Assembly: GCA_938009115.1 (NCBI GenBank)
Contig: CALLHZ010000077.1
Coordinates: 1 to 30,117 of the forward strand
From: an uncultured Clostridia bacterium
GTDB lineage: Bacteria; Bacillota; Clostridia; Peptostreptococcales; Anaerovoracaceae
Reading direction: 5' to 3'
DNA length: 30,117 nt
The position numbers and the translations under genes are program-made. Positions within the stretch are counted from its first letter, which is position 1. Each line of letters starts with the position of its first letter. The notes beneath the pieces are model-generated. The model was not told the origin of the DNA. It searched no databases and was given only the letters and a program-made list of their open reading frames with translations. This document shows positions 1-7,018 of this stretch, piece after piece.

Positions 1-23
1 AAAGGACGGCTATGCCGTCCTTT
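1..23 (-). terminator. Probable rpsU terminator hairpin
   Basis: A perfect 10-bp inverted repeat (arms 1-10 and 14-23, AAAGGACGGC / GCCGTCCTTT) with a 3-base loop lies 5 bases past the rpsU stop codon. On the minus strand the distal arm ends in TTT; any longer T tract would be outside the window. The symmetric A/T ends suggest that it could also stop transcription arriving from the other side. Confidence 0.7.
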
Positions 24-28
24 TGTTT

Positions 29-211
29 CTAGTATTTTTTGTTTGCCTTCTTGCGTGCTGCTTCCGACTTCTTTTTCCGCTTTACACTGGGCTTTTCGTA
101 GTGTTCTCTTTTTCTGAGTTCGGACATGACGCCATCTCTAGCACAAGAGCGCTTAAATCTTTTAAGTGCACTTTCCAAGCTTTCATTGTCTCTGACTATG
201 ACTTGTGCCAT
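29..211 (-). CDS. rpsU: 30S ribosomal protein S21 (bS21)
   Basis: This encodes a 60-residue small-subunit ribosomal protein that in bacteria sits near the anti-Shine-Dalgarno end of 16S rRNA. The whole length matches the bS21 family: an acidic and basic N-terminal half containing ESLESALKRFKR, then a very basic lysine/arginine C-terminal tail ending KKANKKY. The ATG at 211 is preceded by a strong GAGGAGGTGA ribosome binding site. It lies downstream of the mtaB-HIT pair but has its own well-formed sigma-A promoter (283-311), so it can be transcribed alone as well as by read-through. A terminator hairpin follows directly. Confidence 0.96.
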   Translation of the reverse strand: MAQVIVRDNESLESALKRFKRSCARDGVMSELRKREHYEKPSVKRKKKSEAARKKANKKY

Positions 212-282
212 TACTTCGTTTCACCTCCTCACTTCTTTGAAGATTCTCCCGCCGGGCGGGGAATTCGTCTATAACAAGTGGT

Positions 283-311
283 ATTATACATAGGAAATAT
301 ATCGTTTGCAA
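283..311 (-). promoter_or_regulatory. Sigma-A promoter for rpsU
   Basis: On the minus strand, TTGCAA (306-311) and TATAAT (283-288) are separated by exactly 17 bases. Transcription would start near 276, about 65 bases before the rpsU start codon. The leader holds a short GC-only inverted repeat (248-260). Confidence 0.7.
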
Positions 312-327
312 GCATTTTTTCCGCAAA

Positions 328-669
328 TCAACCCGGGGGCCAGAGCATCCTGCGTTTTCCAAGAAGGTGAAAATGCAAGTGCTTGACCGACTGCATCCCG
401 TCAGCTCCGGTATTGGCCACGAGCCGGTATCCGTTCTCCAGTCCGAGACTTTCGGCGATCTCTTTGACCTTCAATAAAAGATGTCCGAGAAGCGCCTGGT
501 CATCCAAAGTCGCATCGTCCAGAGAATCCAGATGTTTCTTTGGAACAATGAGCACATGGACCGGCGCCTGGGGCTCCAAATCGTGGAAAGCGTAGATCCA
601 TTCATCCTCATAAGCCTTTTGGGAAGGGATCTCCCCGCTGACGATCCTGCAAAAAATACAATCCGTCAT
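328..669 (-). CDS. Histidine triad (HIT/HinT-family) protein
   Basis: This is a 113-residue HIT-superfamily protein, the usual full length of the HinT branch, whose members hydrolyse nucleoside phosphoramidates and other acyl- or amide-linked AMP compounds. The N-terminal CIFCRIVSGEIPS motif and the C-terminal histidine triad HLHFHLL followed by a WPPG end are typical. Cys4 and Cys7 with downstream histidines are the usual metal-binding pair. The ATG at 669 lies 3 bases after the mtaB stop, and its AAGGAG site is inside the end of mtaB, so the two are co-translated. The mtaB-HIT-rpsU order is common in Firmicutes. Substrate in this organism cannot be told from sequence. Confidence 0.93.
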   Translation of the reverse strand: MTDCIFCRIVSGEIPSQKAYEDEWIYAFHDLEPQAPVHVLIVPKKHLDSLDDATLDDQALLGHLLLKVKEIAESLGLENGYRLVANTGADGMQSVKHLHFHLLGKRRMLWPPG

Positions 670-672
670 TTA

Positions 673-1986
673 TTACTCCTTTCCGGTCATGACACCGTCG
701 TGCCAGGGCTTTTTCGCCACAACTTCAAGCAACTCGTTTGGGGGCACATTACCCGAAGGGCATTCGCCATAGGCCGTCACAAAATGATCGCTATGCCCCT
801 TCCAAAGAAGAAGCCCGCCCTCTCCGCAGATCGTTTCTTCCGGCAAAACCCGAAGCCGCTGCCCTTCTATCGACCGCAGGTACGATGCAGCCACCTCATC
901 AGCGACGGCTTCCAGACGGCGATTCCTCTCTTTTTTAACGGGCGCCGGGATCTGCCCGCCGGCATCAGCCGCAGGAGTGAGCGGCCTCCTGGAATAGGGG
1001 AATCCGTGGACTTTCAGATAGCCGACCTCTCTGACAAGCTCCAGGCTTTGCTGAAAATCCTCTTCCGTCTCGCCGGGAAACCCGGTGATGATATCGGTCG
1101 TCAGTCCATAGTATGGATCTGCAGCCCGAAGGACCTGAACGATTTTCAGATACTCGGCTACGGTATACCGGCGGTTCATGGCTTTCAGGATCCTGTCGCT
1201 CCCGCTTTGAGCAGACAGGTGCATGTGGTGGCAAAGCTTATCGAACGCCAGAAGCTTTTGGACATACGCGGCATCCACCACAGTGGGCTCCAGCGAACCC
1301 AAACGGATCCGAAAGTCACCGGGCAGCGCATCGAGGGCGGCAACCACATCCGCCACACCGCCGCTGCCGCCACCCAGATCAGCGCCGTACAATGCCGTAT
1401 TGATGCCGGTCAGCACCAGCTCCCGGTATCCGGAAGCGATGAGCGCTTCCGCTTCTCCGACAATGCTTTTCAGCGCTCTGGAACGCACTGCCCCTCTGGC
1501 GTAGGGGATCACGCAATAAGCACAGTACCGGTCGCAGCCGTCCTGGACCTTCAGAAGCGCCCGGGCACGCTGATCCGGAGAAATGTGGGCGGCAGGAGCC
1601 GGAGACCGAAGCGCATCGCCTCCGGTATGCCGATGCATGTTCTGCAAATACTCTTCGACGCGCTGAAGAGCCTGGCCTTTGTCCTCATTTCCAAGAATAA
1701 TATCCGCCTCTTCGATCTGGCCCACTTCCTCCGGATTAGTCTGGGGATAGCAACCCATCACGACCAGGACCGACGAAGGGTTCTGCCTCTTGACGCGCCT
1801 CATGAACTGTCTGGATTTCCGATCTGCCAGCCGGGTGACAGTGCAGGTGTTCACCACATAAACCAGCGCCTCCCCGGCGGGATCGGTCACCATGTACCCC
1901 GCCGACCGAAAAAGCTCCTCCAGATGGCGGGATTCATATTGGTTGACCTTGCAGCCGAGGGTATAAAAGGCCACGGTCTTTGTCAT
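673..1986 (-). CDS. mtaB: tRNA (t6A37) methylthiotransferase MtaB
   Basis: This 437-residue radical SAM methylthiotransferase converts N6-threonylcarbamoyladenosine at tRNA position 37 to its 2-methylthio form. Domains in order: an N-terminal UPF0004 domain with the three cluster cysteines C12, C48 and C79, a radical SAM core with C151-x3-C155-x2-C158, and a C-terminal TRAM-like region. The GCKVNQYES and VNTCTVT signatures fit the MtaB (YqeV) branch rather than MiaB. The ATG at 1986 overlaps the stop of the upstream methyltransferase gene by 4 bases (ATGA), implying coupling. HIT and rpsU follow. The long plus-strand frame opposite it is a shadow. Confidence 0.95.
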   Translation of the reverse strand: MTKTVAFYTLGCKVNQYESRHLEELFRSAGYMVTDPAGEALVYVVNTCTVTRLADRKSRQFMRRVKRQNPSSVLVVMGCYPQTNPEEVGQIEEADIILGNEDKGQALQRVEEYLQNMHRHTGGDALRSPAPAAHISPDQRARALLKVQDGCDRYCAYCVIPYARGAVRSRALKSIVGEAEALIASGYRELVLTGINTALYGADLGGGSGGVADVVAALDALPGDFRIRLGSLEPTVVDAAYVQKLLAFDKLCHHMHLSAQSGSDRILKAMNRRYTVAEYLKIVQVLRAADPYYGLTTDIITGFPGETEEDFQQSLELVREVGYLKVHGFPYSRRPLTPAADAGGQIPAPVKKERNRRLEAVADEVAASYLRSIEGQRLRVLPEETICGEGGLLLWKGHSDHFVTAYGECPSGNVPPNELLEVVAKKPWHDGVMTGKE

Positions 1987-2522
1987 TCGGCCGAGCTCTC
2001 TTCCATGGCTTTCTTCTCCAGATCCAAAAGCAGCGCCTTCTTATCGAGACCGCCGCCAAAGCCTACGAGCTTGCCGTTGGAGCCGATCACCCGGTGACAG
2101 GGAACGATGATACTGATGGGGTTTCTGTTATTGGCCATACCGATAGCCCGGTAACCTTGCGGGCATTGCGCGTACTCCGCCATCTGCTTGTACGTCCTGG
2201 TTTCGCCATAGGGAATGGTGCGCAGGCCATTCCATGCTTTCAACTGAAATGCCGTGCCCTCCGGAGCAAGAGGAATGTCAAAAGACTGGCGCTTTCCCTC
2301 AAAATACTCCCGAAGCTCCGCCTGGACCTTCTTCAGAAGCGGCGTGCATTCTTCTTTAAAATAAACCGTCTTTCCGGCCACTTTTGCCAGCACTTCGTGC
2401 CCCTCCTCCATAGGCGATTTCGGCTCACGCCTGGAACAAAAAAGCACGTGAGTCAGCGCGCCGTCCTTTTCCACAAGCTGAAGCCTTCCCACAGGGGAAT
2501 CCATATAGCATCCGTATCTCAT
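1983..2522 (-). CDS. ogt: Methylated-DNA--protein-cysteine S-methyltransferase (Ogt type)
   Basis: This 179-residue suicide repair protein transfers alkyl groups from O6-alkylguanine (and O4-alkylthymine) in DNA to its own cysteine. The active-site motif IVPCHRVIGSNG places the acceptor at Cys142; the preceding RAIGMANNRNP region is the DNA-recognition helix and Asn hinge. I chose the ATG at 2522 because GGGAGGAG sits 7 bases upstream; the frame stays open to 2624, but the extra 34 residues resemble no family N-terminus and cross the promoter region. It overlaps mtaB by ATGA. It takes the place where rsmE is often found in this neighbourhood, so it may be a later arrival. Symbol ogt is by family. 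Confidence 0.92.
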   Translation of the reverse strand: MRYGCYMDSPVGRLQLVEKDGALTHVLFCSRREPKSPMEEGHEVLAKVAGKTVYFKEECTPLLKKVQAELREYFEGKRQSFDIPLAPEGTAFQLKAWNGLRTIPYGETRTYKQMAEYAQCPQGYRAIGMANNRNPISIIVPCHRVIGSNGKLVGFGGGLDKKALLLDLEKKAMEESSAE

Positions 2523-2561
2523 ATCCGATCTCCTCCCGGCATCGCGGCCGATTTGATCCGC

Positions 2562-2591
2562 TTGACGTTTCCGCGGACATTGCTGTATCAT
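2562..2591 (+). promoter_or_regulatory. Candidate promoter for the crt-hbd-CoA-transferase operon
   Basis: TTGACG (2562-2567) and TATCAT (2586-2591), each 5/6 to the sigma-A consensus, are separated by 18 bases. Initiation near 2598 would leave about 40 bases before the first start codon at 2639. The site overlaps the opposing promoter on the minus strand. Confidence 0.45.
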
Positions 2592-2618
2592 TTTATCAAA
2601 TCCGGTTGAAAATCGCAA
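2590..2618 (-). promoter_or_regulatory. Candidate promoter for the ogt-mtaB-HIT operon
   Basis: On the minus strand TTGCGA (2613-2618) and TAAAAT (2590-2595) are 17 bases apart. Initiation near 2583 would give a leader of about 60 bases before the ogt start. Its -10 box overlaps that of the plus-strand promoter at 2562-2591. Confidence 0.45.
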
Positions 2619-2638
2619 TGACAAGCAAAGGAGAAGCC

Positions 2639-2926
2639 ATGATCATACTCCACGTGACCTTTCGCACCCAGCAAGGCAAAGCGGAAGAATTTGTACAAAA
2701 AGTTCTGAGTGAAGGCATCGCAAAAAACTCCGAAGCCGAAGAGGGGAATTACTATTATGACTTTTACCATTCGGCGGAAAAGGAAGATGAAGTGATGCTG
2801 CTGGAAAAATGGGAAAACCAGGAAGTCTTGGATCTTCATTGCAAACAGCCTCACTATCAAAGGATCGGCGAGCTTAAGGAACAGTATGTCGTCGACACAG
2901 TGATCGAAAAATACGAGCTTATATAA
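2639..2926 (+). CDS. ABM-domain (antibiotic biosynthesis monooxygenase-like) small protein
   Basis: This 95-residue protein has the ferredoxin-like ABM fold signature: an IILHVTFRTQQGKAEEF first strand and helix, a central GNYYYDFYHS strand, LLEKWENQEVLDLHCKQPH, and a final strand. YgiN-type relatives are quinol monooxygenases, but many members have no known activity and no cofactor is visible, so the reaction is unassigned. I chose the ATG at 2639 because AAAGGAG lies 5 bases before it; the frame is open from 2606 but has no site there. It leads the plus-strand operon, 31 bases before crt, and could act on a by-product of that pathway; that is inference from position only. Confidence 0.8.
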   Translation: MIILHVTFRTQQGKAEEFVQKVLSEGIAKNSEAEEGNYYYDFYHSAEKEDEVMLLEKWENQEVLDLHCKQPHYQRIGELKEQYVVDTVIEKYELI

Positions 2927-2957
2927 ATGACAGCAAACTGTCCGCGAGGTAAAAAAT

Positions 2958-3734
2958 ATGAACATGATAAAATTGGAGAAGCAAGAGAACATCGCCATCC
3001 TTCGCATCGACCGTCCCGAGGCCATGAACTCGCTGAACGCTCAGGTTCTTTCCGAGCTGGCCGACGGGCTCGATGAAATCGAAAATGACTGCGGAATCAA
3101 AGCGGTCATCATCACAGGCGAGGGAAAGGCCTTTGTCGCCGGTGCGGATATTGCGTTTATGCATGGCCTTGACGAACAGTCCGGATATGATTTCGGCCGT
3201 CTTGGGCAGCAAGTGTTCAGAAGGATCGAGACCATGGAAAAGCCTGTGATCGCTGCCGTAAACGGCTTTGCCCTGGGCGGTGGATGCGAGCTTGCCATGG
3301 CCTGCGATATCAGGATCGCCTCGGAGCGAGCGAAGTTCGGGCAGCCGGAAGTCGGTCTGGGCATCATCCCCGGCTATTCGGGGACTCAACGGCTTCCGCG
3401 TCTTGTGGGAAAAGGCAAAGCCATGGAATTGATCCTCACAGGAAACATCATCACGGCGGAAACGGCCGGATCCATCGGCCTCGCCGATCAGGTGGTTCCG
3501 CAGGAAAGCCTGATGGACGAAGCGCTGGCCATGGCGCGGAAAATTGCCAGCAACGGTCCTGTGGCGATAGCTTATGCAAAAAAAGCCATTCAGCAGGGCA
3601 CGGAATTATCTGACATGGATGCAGCGATCCTTCTGGAAGCCGATTATTTCGGAAAGTGTTTTTCGACATCAGATCAGAAGGAAGGCATGGCGGCTTTCCT
3701 GGAGAAAAGAAAACCGCAGTTTACAGGGCAGTAG
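2958..3734 (+). CDS. crt: Enoyl-CoA hydratase / 3-hydroxybutyryl-CoA dehydratase (crotonase)
   Basis: This 258-residue crotonase-fold enzyme would interconvert 3-hydroxybutyryl-CoA and crotonyl-CoA in the cytoplasm. The oxyanion-hole motifs AGADI (61-65) and GGGCE (107-111) are present, as are both catalytic glutamates of true hydratases, Glu111 and Glu131 (QPEVGLG), so it is not one of the isomerase or hydrolase variants lacking one of them. The RLPRLVG segment and length fit the clostridial Crt group. The ATG at 2958 has GAGGT seven bases upstream. Its neighbours hbd and the CoA-transferase genes make the C4 butyrate-type pathway the likely role. Confidence 0.93.
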   Translation: MNMIKLEKQENIAILRIDRPEAMNSLNAQVLSELADGLDEIENDCGIKAVIITGEGKAFVAGADIAFMHGLDEQSGYDFGRLGQQVFRRIETMEKPVIAAVNGFALGGGCELAMACDIRIASERAKFGQPEVGLGIIPGYSGTQRLPRLVGKGKAMELILTGNIITAETAGSIGLADQVVPQESLMDEALAMARKIASNGPVAIAYAKKAIQQGTELSDMDAAILLEADYFGKCFSTSDQKEGMAAFLEKRKPQFTGQ

Positions 3735-3749
3735 CCTACGGTATATAAT
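3720..3749 (+). promoter_or_regulatory. Candidate internal promoter before hbd
   Basis: TTTACA (3720-3725, 5/6) spans the end of crt and is followed after 18 bases by a perfect TATAAT (3744-3749). The 95-base crt-hbd gap is the largest in this operon, which fits an extra start for hbd and the CoA-transferase genes. Confidence 0.4.
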
Positions 3750-3829
3750 GTATGGCGTATCATTGACTATGTTAAGTTATGGCCCCTCACTATTGGGGAG
3801 GCCCCGTTCAATAAACAAGGAGGAGCACA

Positions 3830-4678
3830 ATGAAGAAAATCGGTGTTTTAGGCACGGGAACCATGGGCGCCGGCATCATCCAGGTCCTGGCTCAAAATGG
3901 TTTTGAGGTCGTACTCAGGGCCAGAAGACAGACCTCTGTGGACAAGGGGATCGCAACAGTCGAAAAAAATCTCGACCGGCTCATTGCAAAAGAAAAACTC
4001 ACGGCAGAAGAAAAATCAGTGATCATGGGACGGGTCCATGGATCCACGGATATTGAGATCGTCAAAGACGCAGATCTGATCATCGAAGCAGCAACGGAGG
4101 ACATGGAAGCCAAGAAAGCGCTCTTTGCCGAATTGGATGCGCTCTGCAAGCCGGAAGCGATCATCGCGACCAACACTTCTTCCCTCTCCATTACAGAGAT
4201 CGCCACGGCCACCGGCCGCCCGGATAAGATCATCGGAATGCACTTTTTTAATCCTGTCCCCATGATGAAGCTGGTAGAGATCATCCTTGGTCTGGCCACT
4301 TCGGAGGAAACCAAGGCCACGATCGTCGCGCTGACCGAAACACTGGGAAAGACTGCCGTTCAGGTGGAAGAAGCGCCGGGATTTGTCGTAAACCGCCTGT
4401 TGATCCCCATGATCAACGAAGCGATCGGCATTCTGGCCGATGGCGTTGCCAAGGCTGAGGACATCGACGAAGCCATGAAACTCGGAGCCAACCATCCCAT
4501 GGGGCCCCTGGCGCTGGGAGACCTGATCGGACTGGACGTTTGTCTGGCGATCATGGAAACGCTGCATATGGAATTCGGAGATTCCAAATACAGACCTCAC
4601 CCGCTCCTCAAGAAGATGGTGCGCGGCAACAAATTGGGCAGAAAAACCGGGATCGGCTTTTTTGACTATAGCAAGTAA
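3830..4678 (+). CDS. hbd: 3-hydroxybutyryl-CoA dehydrogenase
   Basis: This 282-residue enzyme, the same length as clostridial Hbd, would reduce acetoacetyl-CoA to (S)-3-hydroxybutyryl-CoA. The N-terminal Rossmann motif GTGTMGAG is intact. The catalytic residues known from the clostridial enzyme are at the same positions: Ser117, His138 (GMHFFNP) and Asn188 (GFVVNR). The C-terminal helical domain ends with LGRKTGIGFFDYSK. Odd point: the end of the second beta strand reads R30-A31-R32-R33, where NAD-dependent relatives have an Asp, suggesting NADPH use. AAGGAGG lies 6 bases before the ATG at 3830. It is flanked by crt and the CoA-transferase genes. Confidence 0.95.
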   Translation: MKKIGVLGTGTMGAGIIQVLAQNGFEVVLRARRQTSVDKGIATVEKNLDRLIAKEKLTAEEKSVIMGRVHGSTDIEIVKDADLIIEAATEDMEAKKALFAELDALCKPEAIIATNTSSLSITEIATATGRPDKIIGMHFFNPVPMMKLVEIILGLATSEETKATIVALTETLGKTAVQVEEAPGFVVNRLLIPMINEAIGILADGVAKAEDIDEAMKLGANHPMGPLALGDLIGLDVCLAIMETLHMEFGDSKYRPHPLLKKMVRGNKLGRKTGIGFFDYSK

Positions 4679-4721
4679 TCAATAAAGTCAAATAACTCTT
4701 GAACCAAAGGATGTGTAAAGA

Positions 4722-5390
4722 ATGATTAACAAGATTAAATCGGCGGATGAGGCAGTCGCTGCCATTCAAGACGGCGCCACGATCATGGTCGGCGGATTTA
4801 TGGTCTGCGGAACACCAAAGGTCCTCATCGATGCGCTGGCACGAAAAAACGTCAAGGATCTCACCATCATTTGCAATGATGCCGGTCTCCCGGGCGAAGG
4901 TGTGGGCAAGCTCCTGCGGAACGGTCAGATCAAAACGCTGATCGCATCGCATGTGGGACTCAACCCCGAAGTTGCGCAACGGATGAACACGGACGTGGAG
5001 GAAGATAAGCTGGAATGCATTCTGGTTCCACAAGGAACTCTGGCAGAGCGCATTCGCGCAGCATCCACGGGACTTGGCGGGATCCTAACGCCCACCGGCG
5101 TAGGCACGATCGTGGCCGAGGGCAAGCAGGTCCTTACGATCGAAGGTAAAGAATACCTTCTGGAGCTGCCCCTGAAAGCTGATTTTGCGCTGATTCGCGG
5201 CTCAGTCACCGATAAGTTCGGCAACACCGTTTACTACGGAACAACGCAGAACTTCAATCCCCTTATGGCCGGCGCCGCAGAACATGTCCTGGTCGGGGCC
5301 TGTGAAATCGTGGAAGTAGGCGACATTCCGCCCCACAACGTACACACATCCGGAATATTTGTCGAAGCGATCGTAGGAGGTGAACAATAA
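4722..5390 (+). CDS. ctfA: Short-chain acyl/acetoacetyl CoA-transferase, alpha subunit
   Basis: This 222-residue alpha subunit belongs to the family I (AtoD/CtfA/ScoA) CoA-transferases, which with the beta subunit move CoA between acids such as acetate, butyrate and acetoacetate. The N-terminal GGFMVCGTP glycine loop, NDAGLPGEGVGKLL, QGTLAERIRA and GGILTPTGVGT motifs are typical and resemble clostridial CtfA along the whole length. It carries no catalytic glutamate; that is in the beta subunit. The ATG at 4722 is preceded by AAAGGATG. The stop shares one base with the beta start (TAATG). Whether acetoacetate or butyrate is the preferred acid cannot be decided here; the symbol is by resemblance. 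Confidence 0.92.
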   Translation: MINKIKSADEAVAAIQDGATIMVGGFMVCGTPKVLIDALARKNVKDLTIICNDAGLPGEGVGKLLRNGQIKTLIASHVGLNPEVAQRMNTDVEEDKLECILVPQGTLAERIRAASTGLGGILTPTGVGTIVAEGKQVLTIEGKEYLLELPLKADFALIRGSVTDKFGNTVYYGTTQNFNPLMAGAAEHVLVGACEIVEVGDIPPHNVHTSGIFVEAIVGGEQ

Positions 5391-6040
5391 TGTCAGATGC
5401 GAAAGCGATCATTGCGAAGCGTGTTGCAAGAGAACTCAAGGACGGCGACGTGATCAATCTGGGCATTGGCCTTCCCACGATGGTTGTTGACTATTTGCCG
5501 GAAGACGCGCAAATCGTCTTTCAATCCGAAAACGGAATGATGGGTATGGGGCCGGCCCCGGAAGAAGGCTGCCAGAATCCTGATATCATGAACGCCGGCG
5601 CCGGATATGTCACGGCCAACCCCGGCGCGATGTTCTTCGACAGCGCCACCTCTTTTGGCATCATTCGCGGCGGGCATGTGGATGCTACTATTTTAGGCGC
5701 GCTGCAGGTGGATAAGCACGGCAATCTGTCCAGCTGGATCATTCCCGGAAAAATGGTGCCCGGCATGGGCGGATCCATGGACCTGGTCGTCGGCGCCAAA
5801 AAAGTGATCATTGCCATGCAGCATACCCAAAAGGGCGCACACAAGATCCTGGATGAATGCACTCTTCCTTACACGGCAGTCAAGGTCGTGGATGAGATCG
5901 TCACGGAAATGGGCGTCATGGTCGTGACGCCGGAGGGCCTCGTGCTGACGGAATACAATCCGGAATACACCCTTGAAGAGATCCAGGACGCCACCGGGAC
6001 CAAGCTGATCATCAGCCCCGAATTAAAATCAATGATGTAA
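5390..6040 (+). CDS. ctfB: Short-chain acyl/acetoacetyl CoA-transferase, beta subunit
   Basis: This 216-residue beta subunit (AtoA/CtfB/ScoB family) carries the active-site glutamate, Glu47 in the QSENGMMGMGP motif, that forms the glutamyl-CoA thioester. The GIGLPT, FFDSATSFGIIRGGHVD and LGALQVDKHGN segments match the family. A near-perfect GGAGGTGA lies inside the end of the alpha gene before the ATG at 5390, ensuring equal synthesis of the two subunits. It is the last gene of the plus-strand operon and is followed after 17 bases by a strong terminator. Together with crt and hbd it suggests crotonate/butyrate or acetoacetate metabolism. Confidence 0.94.
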   Translation: MSDAKAIIAKRVARELKDGDVINLGIGLPTMVVDYLPEDAQIVFQSENGMMGMGPAPEEGCQNPDIMNAGAGYVTANPGAMFFDSATSFGIIRGGHVDATILGALQVDKHGNLSSWIIPGKMVPGMGGSMDLVVGAKKVIIAMQHTQKGAHKILDECTLPYTAVKVVDEIVTEMGVMVVTPEGLVLTEYNPEYTLEEIQDATGTKLIISPELKSMM

Positions 6041-6057
6041 TTTTGCCCAAAGGCATA

Positions 6058-6097
6058 AAAAAACGGGATCTGAACGTGTGTTCAGATCCCGTTTTTT
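6058..6097. terminator. Bidirectional terminator between ctfB and prmA
   Basis: A perfect 18-bp inverted repeat has arms 6058-6075 and 6080-6097 and a GTGT loop. The stem begins with six A and ends with six T, so it works as an intrinsic terminator on both strands: for ctfB (plus) and for prmA, whose stop codon is at 6107 (minus). Confidence 0.93.
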
Positions 6098-6106
6098 AGT
6101 CCCGAA

Positions 6107-7018
6107 TCAGCGGCGCTTCGCCGCAATGGCCCACCACTCACCTTCATGAAGGGTATCGAGGATTTGAAAATCCAAGGATTCGAGCATTTCGCAAACAGCG
6201 CTCTCCTTCCCCTCGATGATACCGCTGGATATGAATACACCGCCCGGAGTCATGTGAGCCTGAACGTGCTGGGAAAGACGGATCACCAGATCTGCCATCA
6301 GGTTGGCCACGACGATATCGGCTTGGAAGTCGACACCCTTTGTCAGGTCCGCCTCATGGACCCGCACCCTTTTTTCCACCGCATTCTTCCGGATATTCTC
6401 CCTGGCAACCTCCACCGCCTGAGGATCGATGTCAAGAGCGAGCACTTCACCGCTGCCCAGCATGGCGGCGGCAATGGCCAGAATACCTGTTCCGGTACCG
6501 ATATCCAGGACTCGGGTTCCCGGCACGAGATACTTCTCCATCAACTTCAGGCAAAACCGTGTCGTAGCGTGGGTCCCTGTTCCGAAGGCCATGCCGGGAT
6601 CCATGTCGATCACATATTCTCCCTGGGCGGCATCATAGTCGCACCATGCAGGCTTTACGACAAATCGTTCCGTAATGGGCGCCGGGTCAAAATAATCTTT
6701 CCACCGATGGAGCCAGTCCTGGTCATCTACGGTCCTGACTTCGATCCTGTAGGGCTTCAGCTTCTCCAACAAAGCAGGGGTGACCCTTCCTTCGTCCGCA
6801 TAAAACGTGATCGACGGGTCGACGGACAGTTCCCGTATCACCGACTCGTCGATATAGTCCCAGTGGTATGCTTCTTTGTGCTCCATCAGCTCGGTCAATT
6901 CTCTGGGATCGTTGACGACCAGTCCGGTGATGCCCATGCCTTCCAGCAAAAGGCTCAATGAATCCAGCTCGTCCACCCCAATATGGAGCGTGACTTCTTG
7001 ATATTTCAATACATCCAC
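6107..7018 (-). CDS. prmA: Ribosomal protein L11 methyltransferase
   Basis: This 303-residue SAM-dependent enzyme would methylate amino groups of ribosomal protein L11. It has the PrmA N-terminal substrate-recognition domain (1 to about 100), a linker containing MAFGTGTHATT, and a class I methyltransferase domain with VLDIGTGTGILAIAA, LALDIDP and a VANLMADL catalytic loop. The listed start is a GTG at 7018 that directly abuts the dnaJ stop. A TTG at 7009 may be the true start, because AGGTGG sits 5 bases before it and the protein would then begin like other PrmA proteins (L/M-KYQEV). It ends the hrcA operon, its usual place in Firmicutes. Confidence 0.94.
   Translation of the reverse strand: MDVLKYQEVTLHIGVDELDSLSLLLEGMGITGLVVNDPRELTELMEHKEAYHWDYIDESVIRELSVDPSITFYADEGRVTPALLEKLKPYRIEVRTVDDQDWLHRWKDYFDPAPITERFVVKPAWCDYDAAQGEYVIDMDPGMAFGTGTHATTRFCLKLMEKYLVPGTRVLDIGTGTGILAIAAAMLGSGEVLALDIDPQAVEVARENIRKNAVEKRVRVHEADLTKGVDFQADIVVANLMADLVIRLSQHVQAHMTPGGVFISSGIIEGKESAVCEMLESLDFQILDTLHEGEWWAIAAKRR

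Noticed and set aside
248..260. Short GC hairpin in the rpsU leader as a riboswitch or autoregulatory element
   Set aside because: Only 5 pairs around a 3-base loop; too small to support a regulatory call.
481..2097. 538-codon plus-strand open frame opposite mtaB
   Set aside because: It mirrors mtaB codons on the other strand, has no ribosome binding site or family motif, and mtaB is unmistakable by its cysteines and motifs.
3781..3806. CCCC/GGGG structure before hbd as a riboswitch or attenuator
   Set aside because: Pairing is limited to four bases with mismatches beyond; the hbd ribosome binding site is free.
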